The position numbers and the translations under genes are program-made. The notes under the pieces were generated by a model. The model was not told where the DNA came from and did not search any database. It saw only the letters and a program-made list of their open reading frames with translations. Shown here piece by piece: positions 1 through 6,041 of a DNA stretch of 7,782 nucleotides. The DNA lies in NCBI GenBank assembly GCA_964614375.1, contig CAZTLI010000255.1:1-7782 (forward strand), given 5' to 3'. Source of the stretch: CAZTLI01 sp964614375. Its GTDB lineage: Bacteria; Chloroflexota; Anaerolineae; Aggregatilineales; Phototrophicaceae. The stretch's first letter is position 1. Every line of letters starts with the position of its first letter.

Positions 1-492
1 GATAATGATGACGAGATGCAGAGCAATCTGGTGCGTTTTGAAACATGGTCAGAAGCCTATCGCTATATGAAACGTATTATTGACGACTTTGAACGCATTG
101 GCGACCGTTTGGAACGGCGCATCAATGAAGTGGCTGAAATGCAGCGTTTGAGCGAGGAACGCTTCCGACAAGAATGGAACGATTGGCAGGCCGATGACCA
201 GAAACGCTGGAAGCAGTTCACCCTCTCGACTGATGAAATCTGGCGCAACCATGACAAGGAATTTGACCGCTATGTACAGCGTGTCGTTGACATAGACGAA
301 GCTATTCGCCCGCTCGAAGATAGTCTTGCCCGCTTGTGGAAATTAGAACGTGAACGCGCTCAACTGTATCGCGAACGCTATCAGGCGATGCTGTTGGAGT
401 ATGATACGGTGAAACCCACCAGCCCGACCTCGACCAGTACGGGTACACTGCCCGCGGTGAATAATGGCCCTACACCAACTGATGACACGTAG
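1..492 (+). CDS. Hypothetical charged coiled-coil protein (5' end probably outside window)
   Basis: I do not recognise this protein. The first in-window ATG is at 16 and gives 158 residues. The frame is open back to base 1 (codons for D-N-D-D-E precede the ATG) and the 15 upstream bases hold no good ribosome binding site, so the true start may lie outside the window. Residues about 8-130 are strongly charged and rich in Glu, Arg, Asp, Gln and regularly spaced Trp/Leu, as in long helices or a coiled coil. Residues 132-158 form a Pro/Thr/Ser-rich, probably disordered tail. There is no membrane segment or signal peptide, so it is probably cytoplasmic. The stop lies 30 nt before selB on the same strand, so the two may be cotranscribed. 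That spacing alone does not link it to selenocysteine use. Confidence 0.6.
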   Translation, partial: DNDDEMQSNLVRFETWSEAYRYMKRIIDDFERIGDRLERRINEVAEMQRLSEERFRQEWNDWQADDQKRWKQFTLSTDEIWRNHDKEFDRYVQRVVDIDEAIRPLEDSLARLWKLERERAQLYRERYQAMLLEYDTVKPTSPTSTSTGTLPAVNNGPTPTDDT

Positions 493-522
493 AGACCTCG
501 CAAGTGGAGAAGTGATCCAGCC

Positions 523-2400
523 ATGCGCGTGATTGGGACGGCAGGTCATGTCGATCATGGCAAGTCTACACTGGTCAAACGGTTGACGGGTATCGACCCG
601 GATCGCCTCGCGGAGGAAAAAGCCCGTGAAATGACAATTGATCTCGGCTTCGCGTGGTTGACTTTGCCAAATGACGAATTAGTGGGCATTGTTGATGTGC
701 CCGGTCATCGCGATTTCATCGAGAATATGCTGGCGGGGGTAGGTGGGATTGATGCGGTGCTGCTGGTGATTGCTGCGGATGAAGGTGTCATGCCCCAGAC
801 CCGCGAACATCTCGCGATTCTCGACCTGTTGGGTATCGAACAGGGACTGGTCGTCCTCACCAAAACTGATATGGTTTCTGATCCCGATTGGCTGCTCCTG
901 GTTGAAGATGACATTCGGCACGCATTAAACAAGACCACCCTCGCCGCTGTATCCATTTTACCTGTGTCTGCCTATACCGGTGATGGCATTCCTCAATTGA
1001 TAGACATCCTCACGCAATTGCTATCTGATACGCCGCCTCGCCCGGATTATAATTCGCCGCGTTTGTCGATTGACCGGGTGTTCACAATCAGCGGATTTGG
1101 TACTGTTGTGACCGGGACACTCCTCGGCGGGACTTTGCGCGTGGGCGATGAAGTTGAAATTCAGCCGTCTGGCCTCAAAGGGCGGATTCGCGGTTTGCAA
1201 AGTTACAAACAGAGTGTCGAAGTTGCACACCCCGGAAGTCGTGTAGCGGTTAATATCACGGGTATTGAAAAACGCGCGATTACACGCGGGCACATGCTCA
1301 GTCGTGTTGGGCAACTCCGCCCGACGAGATTGGTTGATGTGTATTTCCGTCATTTACCAGACATAGACCGTCCCCTCAAACACAATGCCGAGATTAAATT
1401 CTTTTGCGGCGCGGCGGAAACCAGCGGGCGTGTGCGATTGCTCAATGATGAGACTCTGCAACCCGGTGCAGAGGGCTGGTTGCAGGTGCGTTTGGATAAT
1501 CCCTTGCCGCTGACGCAGCATGACCGCTTCATCCTGCGCTATCCGTCACCCGCACAGACAATTGGCGGCGGGGTCGTGGTTAATCCCGCGCCGGGTAGAC
1601 GGTGGCGGCGTTTTCGCCCTGAAGTCATCCAACACCTGGAAACACGAATGCAGGGCAGTCCAGCGGAACGAGTGGCACAGGCTGCGGACGCGATTGAACC
1701 CATCAAACTGCCCCTGCTACAGAAGGTCGTAGGCTATTCAGAAACGGCGTTACAAGCAGCGATACAGGACGGACTGAACAACCGCTTGCTGGTGCAGTTT
1801 AGTGATGGACGATTGCAGGCTTCCAGTACATACAACACACTACAACGCCGGATGGTTGAGGAAATTAGCGCATATCACCATGCGAATCCATTACAGTTGG
1901 GGATGTCGCGGGAGGAACTTCGCAGTCGTCTGGGTGTCAAAAATGCGACATTGAATTTGCTATTGGATATGCAGACAGATGTGGTCGATGACGGGCGATT
2001 ATTACGTTTGTCTGACCACAGGGTGCGCTTTACCGATACGCAAGACCAGGCGATTGCCGCACTGGTCGAACACATGGAGTCTGCCCCCTATACGCCACCG
2101 TCGTATGCGGAGGCAGTGGACATCGTAGGGGAGGATGTGCTGCGAGCGTTGATTGATTTAGGTGATATTGTACAAATTCAGCCGGATGTGATATTCGCGC
2201 GACCGATCTATGAACAGATGGTCGCGGCGATACTTAATTTGATTGAGCGCGATGGCAGTATCACCGCAAAAGCACTGCGTGACCACTTCAATACATCCCG
2301 CAAATATGCCATTGGCCTGTTGGAACATACCGATTTACTCGGAATCACGCAGCGCGTTGGTGATGAACGGGTACGCGGGCGTCAGGCCGCAAATCGTTAA
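523..2400 (+). CDS. selB: Selenocysteine-specific translation elongation factor SelB
   Basis: SelB is a GTPase that brings Sec-tRNA(Sec) to ribosomes at UGA codons marked by a SECIS hairpin in the mRNA. The 625 residues match the usual bacterial length (about 610-640). The G domain shows GHVDHGKS (8-15), the effector-region MTIDLGF (37-43), DVPGH (58-62), TKTD (113-116, Thr in the first position as common in SelB) and VSA (148-150). EF-Tu-like barrel domains II and III span about 175-355, including SGFGTVVTGTL. The rest (about 370-620) resembles the tandem winged helices that bind SECIS RNA. The last one contains SRKYA (592-596) and RVGDERV, typical of the SelB C-terminus. A GGAGAAG site 10 nt upstream supports the ATG. 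selA, selD and tRNA-Sec are not in this window. Confidence 0.95.
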   Translation: MRVIGTAGHVDHGKSTLVKRLTGIDPDRLAEEKAREMTIDLGFAWLTLPNDELVGIVDVPGHRDFIENMLAGVGGIDAVLLVIAADEGVMPQTREHLAILDLLGIEQGLVVLTKTDMVSDPDWLLLVEDDIRHALNKTTLAAVSILPVSAYTGDGIPQLIDILTQLLSDTPPRPDYNSPRLSIDRVFTISGFGTVVTGTLLGGTLRVGDEVEIQPSGLKGRIRGLQSYKQSVEVAHPGSRVAVNITGIEKRAITRGHMLSRVGQLRPTRLVDVYFRHLPDIDRPLKHNAEIKFFCGAAETSGRVRLLNDETLQPGAEGWLQVRLDNPLPLTQHDRFILRYPSPAQTIGGGVVVNPAPGRRWRRFRPEVIQHLETRMQGSPAERVAQAADAIEPIKLPLLQKVVGYSETALQAAIQDGLNNRLLVQFSDGRLQASSTYNTLQRRMVEEISAYHHANPLQLGMSREELRSRLGVKNATLNLLLDMQTDVVDDGRLLRLSDHRVRFTDTQDQAIAALVEHMESAPYTPPSYAEAVDIVGEDVLRALIDLGDIVQIQPDVIFARPIYEQMVAAILNLIERDGSITAKALRDHFNTSRKYAIGLLEHTDLLGITQRVGDERVRGRQAANR

Positions 2401-2412
2401 CTTGCGCCGCTC

Positions 2413-3279
2413 TCACTCTAATAACCCCGATTTCACTTCTGCCAATGCCAATGTCACCCGTTCGCCAACCCCAATGTCTAATCGTCTGGCAGCGTTTCCT
2501 TGATTAATTGCCACTTCTAAGAAGCCGCTGCTGCCGACGAGCATCATCAATTCACCCCGTATCCCTTCATGATAGGCCGGACTGATGCCTTCAATCGATT
2601 GCTGATAGATAGATATGGTCGATTCCGGGCCATAGACCGGGATGGGATTACGCAGGTTGCCAAAACAGGGTTTTAAAGTCAAGCGTTTGGGCGACATCCA
2701 ATGGAGATGCCCAATGCTCGTAATCACGTTGCCAAACCGGTCTATATGCAGCACTTCGCCTGTAATCCGTTGTCCATCAATGATGAATTCTGGCGTGGGC
2801 AGGGTTTTGATGCTCTCGCAGTGTTTGCCTAAATCCGCAATGCCGACACCGCGCGCAATGTGGGCGGCGGCAGGGGCGAATATATCGCGCCCATGAAAGG
2901 TATTGCTCACCTGCGGGAGTCGATATGCTGCTTCGGTTATTTCATAAGTCGTAAATGGTGTGCCGATAGACTCTAGCGCATAGGTTAATATACCGTTATC
3001 GGGCGCGACGAATGTAAAATTGCGCGCTCGAACCGCGATGGGTTTACGTGCGCTGCCTACACCCGGGTCAACCACCACCACGAAGACGGTGCCATCCGGG
3101 AAGAATTGATAGCTATTCATAAGCGAAAAGGCCGCTTCACGGACATTTTGCGGCTGAATCTCATGGGTAATGTCGATAAAGGTCGCCTCTGGACAAATCG
3201 CGTGCATCACGCCTTTCATCACGCCTACATACGAATCGTGAGTCCCGAAATCAGATAGTAGCGCAATCGTCGGATTCAT
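2413..3279 (-). CDS. SAM hydroxide adenosyltransferase (SAM hydrolase, DUF62 family)
   Basis: This family splits S-adenosylmethionine with water or hydroxide into adenosine and L-methionine; its physiological role is still unclear. The 288 residues have the family's two-domain pattern. The N-terminal SAM domain shows LLSDFGTHDSYVG (7-19), VVVVDPGVGS (67-76), VAPDNGILT (91-99) and FHGRDIFAP (128-136). A smaller C-terminal domain contains GEVLHIDRFGNVITSI (174-189). Asp71, Arg78 and His129 have the spacing of the Asp-Arg-His triad known for the hydrolytic family, which argues against a SalL-type chlorinase or a fluorinase. The ATG is well supported by AAGGAG (plus-strand 3287-3292) with a 7-nt spacer. 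It converges on selB with a 12-nt gap and diverges from the his operon across a shared promoter region. Confidence 0.92.
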   Translation of the reverse strand: MNPTIALLSDFGTHDSYVGVMKGVMHAICPEATFIDITHEIQPQNVREAAFSLMNSYQFFPDGTVFVVVVDPGVGSARKPIAVRARNFTFVAPDNGILTYALESIGTPFTTYEITEAAYRLPQVSNTFHGRDIFAPAAAHIARGVGIADLGKHCESIKTLPTPEFIIDGQRITGEVLHIDRFGNVITSIGHLHWMSPKRLTLKPCFGNLRNPIPVYGPESTISIYQQSIEGISPAYHEGIRGELMMLVGSSGFLEVAINQGNAARRLDIGVGERVTLALAEVKSGLLE

Positions 3280-3286
3280 GAGACAT

Positions 3287-3292
3287 CTCCTT
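3287..3292 (-). promoter_or_regulatory. Ribosome binding site of the SAM hydroxide adenosyltransferase gene
   Basis: Read on the minus strand this is AAGGAG, 7 nt before the ATG whose complement is at 3277-3279. It is a strong Shine-Dalgarno match and fixes the start. Two upstream ATGs in a run of CAT repeats (plus strand, about 3293-3301) have no such site. Confidence 0.8.
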
Positions 3293-3304
3293 CATCATCA
3301 TGGG

Positions 3305-3324
3305 TTGGATGGTTTAGCATCCAA
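3305..3324 (-). other. Perfect inverted repeat in the 5' leader of the SAM hydrolase gene
   Basis: TTGGATG and CATCCAA form a perfect 7-bp stem around a 6-nt loop. It lies inside the predicted 5' untranslated region of the minus-strand gene, 12 nt from its ribosome binding site, and lacks a T-run on either strand that would make it a terminator. It could be an mRNA hairpin affecting translation or stability, or a protein-binding operator downstream of the promoter. No known riboswitch is recognised. Confidence 0.4.
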
Positions 3325-3357
3325 GTGGTTCACAAATTGCACGGTTTACTTTTACCC

Positions 3358-3385
3358 ATTGTAACAGGCACTGCAACGTTGACAA
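3358..3385 (-). promoter_or_regulatory. Predicted sigma70-type promoter for the SAM hydroxide adenosyltransferase gene
   Basis: Read on the minus strand, TTGTCA (complement of 3380-3385) is followed after 16 nt by TACAAT (complement of 3358-3363); each matches 5 of 6 consensus bases. Transcription would start near 3351 and give a leader of about 72 nt. The -35 box overlaps the -35 box of the opposing his promoter. Confidence 0.5.
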
Positions 3386-3408
3386 TGTGTCTTTCATCCT
3401 GCTATACT
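3379..3408 (+). promoter_or_regulatory. Predicted sigma70-type promoter of the his operon leader
   Basis: TTGACA (3379-3384, perfect -35) is separated by 18 nt from TATACT (3403-3408, 5 of 6 bases). A TGC just before the -10 box (3400-3402) matches an extended -10 element. Transcription would begin near 3413-3416, about 160 nt before hisH. An 8-bp palindrome, CAACGTTG (3374-3381), overlaps the -35 box and could be an operator half or chance. Together the boxes are a better match than most promoters predicted by eye. Confidence 0.65.
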
Positions 3409-3436
3409 GCCGATATTGATTGAGAGGTATTTCGTC

Positions 3437-3502
3437 ATGTGTATGCAGCAGCATCAACCCAAATCCACGTTGAAGGGGCATCCAGTGCTGGTTTGGTTGT
3501 AG
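3437..3502 (+). CDS. Candidate leader peptide, 21 codons, upstream of the his terminator
   Basis: This short ORF begins about 22 nt after the predicted transcription start, has a purine-rich GAGAGG site (3422-3427) 9 nt before its ATG, and ends with TAG 28 nt before the terminator stem. The peptide starts MCMQQHQPK and ends HPVLVWL. It contains His codons at positions 6 (3452-3454) and 15 (3479-3481) and one Trp. Its position between a promoter and an intrinsic terminator ahead of a biosynthetic operon is the arrangement of an attenuation leader peptide. Unlike the enteric his leader there is no run of His codons, so the controlling amino acid is uncertain. A second in-frame ATG lies at 3443. 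It may also be an untranslated chance ORF. Confidence 0.4.
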   Translation: MCMQQHQPKSTLKGHPVLVWL

Positions 3503-3531
3503 ATGTTGGTTATATTATGATCATGACCGTC
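3449..3531 (+). promoter_or_regulatory. Candidate attenuator: alternative RNA hairpins in the his leader
   Basis: Segment 3449-3463 can pair with 3492-3508. The pairing runs as 7 bp (CAGCATC with GATGTTG, one G-U), a 3-nt bulge, 4 bp, a one-base bulge and 3 more pairs. A competing hairpin pairs 3505-3513 with 3523-3531 (one mismatch, two G-U) and uses bases of both the first stem and the foot of the terminator. A ribosome stalled at His codon 6 would cover the 5' arm of the first stem and free the second, which is the logic of classical attenuation. The competing hairpin is weak and touches only 1-2 terminator pairs, so this is an inference from hand-drawn pairings. Confidence 0.4.
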
Positions 3532-3558
3532 CCGCTGTGATGCGGGATTTTTCTTTTT
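3530..3558 (+). terminator. Intrinsic (rho-independent) terminator just upstream of hisH
   Basis: CCCGC (3531-3535) and GCGGG (3542-3546) form a GC-rich stem, extended by a T-A pair (3530/3547), around a 6-nt loop. A T-rich tract, TTTTTCTTTTT, follows at 3548-3558. The U-tract ends only 2 nt before the hisH ribosome binding site region. No gene ends here on the plus strand apart from the small leader ORF, so the terminator must act on transcripts from the promoter at 3379-3408. It either controls read-through into hisH or ends an RNA of about 145 nt. Confidence 0.8.
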
Positions 3559-3565
3559 AAGGGGG
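3559..3565 (+). promoter_or_regulatory. hisH ribosome binding site that selects the start codon
   Basis: AAGGGGG lies 10 nt before the ATG at 3576 but only 1 nt before the ATG at 3567. The spacing favours 3576 as the real hisH start. It directly abuts the terminator's T-tract, so forming the terminator or pausing there could also affect ribosome access. Confidence 0.6.
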
Positions 3566-3575
3566 TATGTATGCT

Positions 3576-4196
3576 ATGCTGGCTGTGATTGATTATGGTG
3601 CGGGTAACTTGCGGAGTGTATTGCACGCGCTGACGCATCTGGGTGTAGATAGTATGCGGGTGGCGCGGCATCCGCATGAATTGCGCGGTGCAGACAAACT
3701 CATTTTGCCGGGGGTCGGTGCGTTTGGCGCGGGAATGCAGCAGTTAGAAAAACAAGGGCTTATTCAACCGATAAAAGATGCGGTCTATGCGGGTAAGCCA
3801 TTTTTAGGTATTTGTGTTGGAATGCAATTCTTGTTTGAACGCAGCGAGGAAATGGGTGAGCACAAAGGCCTGGGGTTACTAAAAGGGGTGGTGCGGCGTT
3901 TTCCAGACCAGCCCGGTCTAAAAGTGCCACATATCGGTTGGAATCAATTGCAGCAATGTGTCGACTCATCCCTCTTAACTGAAATTGAACCCGAAAGTTA
4001 TGCCTACTTCGTCCACAGCTACTATTGCGAACCGTTTGACAACACCGTTGTCGCTGCGACAGTGGATTATGGGGTAACGGTTGCGGCGGTTGTGCAGCGC
4101 GACAATCTGTTTGGGGTACAATTTCACCCGGAAAAAAGCCAGCGTACCGGATTGCAAATCCTGCGTAATTTCTTGAATTATGACACAGGGATGTGA
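3576..4196 (+). CDS. hisH: Imidazole glycerol phosphate synthase, glutaminase subunit HisH
   Basis: HisH hydrolyses glutamine and channels the ammonia to HisF, which makes imidazole glycerol phosphate and AICAR from PRFAR. It is a class I glutamine amidotransferase. With the start at 3576 it has 206 residues, normal for the family. The N-terminus MLAVIDYGAGNLRS is the family hallmark. The oxyanion-loop PGVGAF is at 45-50, the nucleophile Cys80 lies in GICVGMQ, and His184 and Glu186 in FHPEKS complete the triad. An in-frame ATG at 3567 would add three residues, but it sits too close to the ribosome binding site. hisH is the first gene of the his cluster, directly behind the leader terminator, and hisA follows after 6 nt. 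Confidence 0.96.
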   Translation: MLAVIDYGAGNLRSVLHALTHLGVDSMRVARHPHELRGADKLILPGVGAFGAGMQQLEKQGLIQPIKDAVYAGKPFLGICVGMQFLFERSEEMGEHKGLGLLKGVVRRFPDQPGLKVPHIGWNQLQQCVDSSLLTEIEPESYAYFVHSYYCEPFDNTVVAATVDYGVTVAAVVQRDNLFGVQFHPEKSQRTGLQILRNFLNYDTGM

Positions 4197-4202
4197 TCGA
4201 CG

Positions 4203-4922
4203 ATGAATATTTATCCTGCAATAGACTTGCGTGGTGGCAAGGTGGTCAGGCTGCGGGAGGGAGACCCCAATCGCCAGACGACGTTCAGTGACGATCCGCT
4301 TGCGACGGCAAAACAGTGGATTGAACAGGGCGCGCAATGGCTGCACATTGTCAATCTCGATGGTGCGTTTGCCGCTGCGAATGACAATGGCAATATCGTC
4401 GCGCAAATTGCCAGATTAGATGTCAATATACAGTTTGGTGGCGGAATCCGCAGTATAACGGATTTGAAGCGGGTACTTGATAGTGGCGTTACCCGTGCCG
4501 TACTGGGCACGATGGCGATAGAAAAACCCGATGCGGTTCAAAAAGCCCTTGATAAATACGGTGCGGATGCGCTGTGTGTCGCATTAGATGCGCGTGATGG
4601 CAAAATTGCCACGCACGGCTGGCGCGAAGTCACGGATATGACTCCTACGCAACTCGGACGCGAGGTCGCCCAACAAGGTGTGAAATATGCCTTGTATACC
4701 GATATTCATCGCGATGGCAGTCTGATAGGGGTCAACATTCACGAGACGATTGATTTGGCCCACAGTACGGGCTTACAAGTGATTGCCTCTGGTGGCGTGA
4801 CGCGGATGCAGGAACTACATCAACTCGCACGCAGCCAAGTCGTAGAAGGCGCGATTATCGGCATGGCACTATACGAAGGTAAACTCACGCTGGCAGAAGC
4901 GCTGTTGGCGGCTAAAGGATAA
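4203..4922 (+). CDS. hisA: ProFAR isomerase HisA
   Basis: HisA opens the aminoaldose ring of ProFAR to the ketose PRFAR by an Amadori rearrangement, the step just before HisH/HisF. The 239 residues cover a complete TIM barrel with the family's two-fold phosphate-binding pattern: FGGGIRS (78-84) in the first half and ASGGVT in the second. Catalytic acids are visible as Asp8 in PAIDLRGGK and Asp129 in VALDARDGK. YTDIHRDGSLIGVN follows at about 165-178. The start lies 6 nt after the hisH stop. The best Shine-Dalgarno match, AGGG at 4187-4190, is weak and somewhat distant, so translation probably depends on coupling to hisH. Nothing suggests the bifunctional PriA form, and HisA fits its his-operon context. 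Confidence 0.96.
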   Translation: MNIYPAIDLRGGKVVRLREGDPNRQTTFSDDPLATAKQWIEQGAQWLHIVNLDGAFAAANDNGNIVAQIARLDVNIQFGGGIRSITDLKRVLDSGVTRAVLGTMAIEKPDAVQKALDKYGADALCVALDARDGKIATHGWREVTDMTPTQLGREVAQQGVKYALYTDIHRDGSLIGVNIHETIDLAHSTGLQVIASGGVTRMQELHQLARSQVVEGAIIGMALYEGKLTLAEALLAAKG

Positions 4923-4927
4923 GCCGG

Positions 4928-5710
4928 ATGTTAGCAAAACGAATCATTCCCTGTCTGGATGTGAAAGATGCGCGGGTGGTCAAAGGCGTCAATTTCGTCA
5001 ATCTGCGCGATGCCGGCGACCCGGTGGAGCAAGCGGCAATCTATGACCGTGAAGGTGCAGATGAACTGGTGTTTCTGGACATCACTGCCTCGCACGAAAA
5101 TCGCAATACGACGCTTGATATGGTGCGGCATGTGGCGGATAGCATCTTTATTCCCTTTTGTGTGGGCGGAGGCATTCGCACCATAGACGATGTGCGGGCA
5201 ACGTTATTAGCAGGCGCGGATAAGGTCGCGATGAACAGTGCTGCTGTTCGCAATCCCCAGCTTGTTAACGATGCCGCATGGGGATTTGGCAGCCAGTGTA
5301 TCGTCGTGGCGATTGATCCGCGTCGTGTCGATGGCAAGTGGATTGTGCATATCAATGGCGGACGTGTCCCGACAGATAAAGAGGCCGTAGACTGGGCGAA
5401 GGAAGTTGAAGAGCGTGGCGCGGGTGAAATTTTACTGACGAGTATGGATCGCGATGGCACAAAAGCCGGGTACGACATTGAACTCACGCAAGCCGTGACC
5501 GAAGCGGTGTCAATCCCGGTGATTGCGTCGGGTGGTGCGGGGGCAATGTCGCACTTTGTTGATGCGTTCCGCGATGGTGGGGCAGACGCGGCGCTGGCGG
5601 CTTCCATCTTTCATTATAACGAAATTCGCATTGGTGACTTAAAACAATATCTCGCACAGCATAACATTCCAATGCGGATGACCGGATGGGAGATACTGAG
5701 TGATGCTTGA
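4928..5710 (+). CDS. hisF: Imidazole glycerol phosphate synthase, cyclase subunit HisF
   Basis: HisF uses ammonia delivered by HisH to convert PRFAR into imidazole glycerol phosphate, the histidine precursor, and AICAR, which returns to purine synthesis. The 260 residues are a full-length TIM barrel related to HisA. The two catalytic aspartates fall at the family's usual numbers: Asp11 in IIPCLDVKD and Asp130 in VVAIDPRRVDGKW. Phosphate-binding loops FCVGGGIRT (77-85) and ASGGAG are present. A good AAAGGA site (4914-4919) inside the end of hisA lies 8 nt before the ATG, and only 5 nt separate the hisA stop from this start. The 3' end overlaps the start of hisI. Confidence 0.97.
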   Translation: MLAKRIIPCLDVKDARVVKGVNFVNLRDAGDPVEQAAIYDREGADELVFLDITASHENRNTTLDMVRHVADSIFIPFCVGGGIRTIDDVRATLLAGADKVAMNSAAVRNPQLVNDAAWGFGSQCIVVAIDPRRVDGKWIVHINGGRVPTDKEAVDWAKEVEERGAGEILLTSMDRDGTKAGYDIELTQAVTEAVSIPVIASGGAGAMSHFVDAFRDGGADAALAASIFHYNEIRIGDLKQYLAQHNIPMRMTGWEILSDA

Positions 5711-6041
5711 CCAGCTAAAATGGGATGAGCAAGGTCTGATTCCGGCGGTGATTCAAGATGCCGATTCTCAGCAAGTGTTGATGGTGGCTTATATGAACAG
5801 GCAATCGCTGCGACAGACGCTCGATACAGGGGAGACCGTGTTCTGGAGTCGCAGTCGTCAAGCGCTGTGGCATAAGGGCGAGACCAGCGGCAATATCCAA
5901 AAAGTGCGCGCGGTGCGGGTGGATTGTGATGCGGATACGCTGTTGATACTGGTTGAACCTGCTGGCCCTGCCTGTCATACGGGTGAGGTAACCTGTTTTT
6001 ATCGTCCGCTTTCTGCGTTAGGCGAAGCTGATGATGCTTGA
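5700..6041 (+). CDS. hisI: Phosphoribosyl-AMP cyclohydrolase HisI
   Basis: HisI hydrolyses the purine ring of phosphoribosyl-AMP to ProFAR, using zinc and magnesium. It is a stand-alone protein of 113 residues, not a HisIE fusion. Zinc-binding cysteines are visible as Cys76 in VDCDAD, Cys92 in GPACHTG and Cys99 in VTCFY. The aspartates of the DCDAD segment (75, 77, 79) match the known magnesium site. WSRSRQALWHKGETSGN (49-65) is the conserved core. Two starts are possible: GTG at 5700 or ATG at 5703. GGGAG at 5688-5692 suits either. Both starts lie inside the end of hisF, so translation is probably coupled. The C-terminus overlaps hisE in the same way. Confidence 0.95.
   Translation: MMLDQLKWDEQGLIPAVIQDADSQQVLMVAYMNRQSLRQTLDTGETVFWSRSRQALWHKGETSGNIQKVRAVRVDCDADTLLILVEPAGPACHTGEVTCFYRPLSALGEADDA

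Noticed and set aside
2388..2406. Bidirectional intrinsic terminator at the end of selB
   Set aside because: The stem is only 5 bp with a 9-nt loop and has no T-run on either side.
2413..3279. Identification as a fluorinase or SalL-type chlorinase
   Set aside because: The Asp71-Arg78-His129 spacing is that of the hydrolytic DUF62 family, and no secondary-metabolite genes are nearby.
3280..3575. Possible tRNA-Sec gene, T-box or known riboswitch in the gap, prompted by nearby selB and the terminator
   Set aside because: No cloverleaf, no CCA-like acceptor end, and no T-box TGGNACCGCG-type sequence were found. The structure is better explained by promoters plus an attenuator-like leader.
3760..4406. 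Long antisense open frames over hisH and hisA on the minus strand (153 and 143 codons)
   Set aside because: They lie opposite well-conserved his genes, have no ribosome binding site or family resemblance, and look like codon-bias shadows.
5041..5607. 188-codon minus-strand open frame inside hisF
   Set aside because: It is fully covered by HisF with its catalytic residues intact. The low-complexity Ser/Ala/Pro composition is typical of a reverse-frame shadow.
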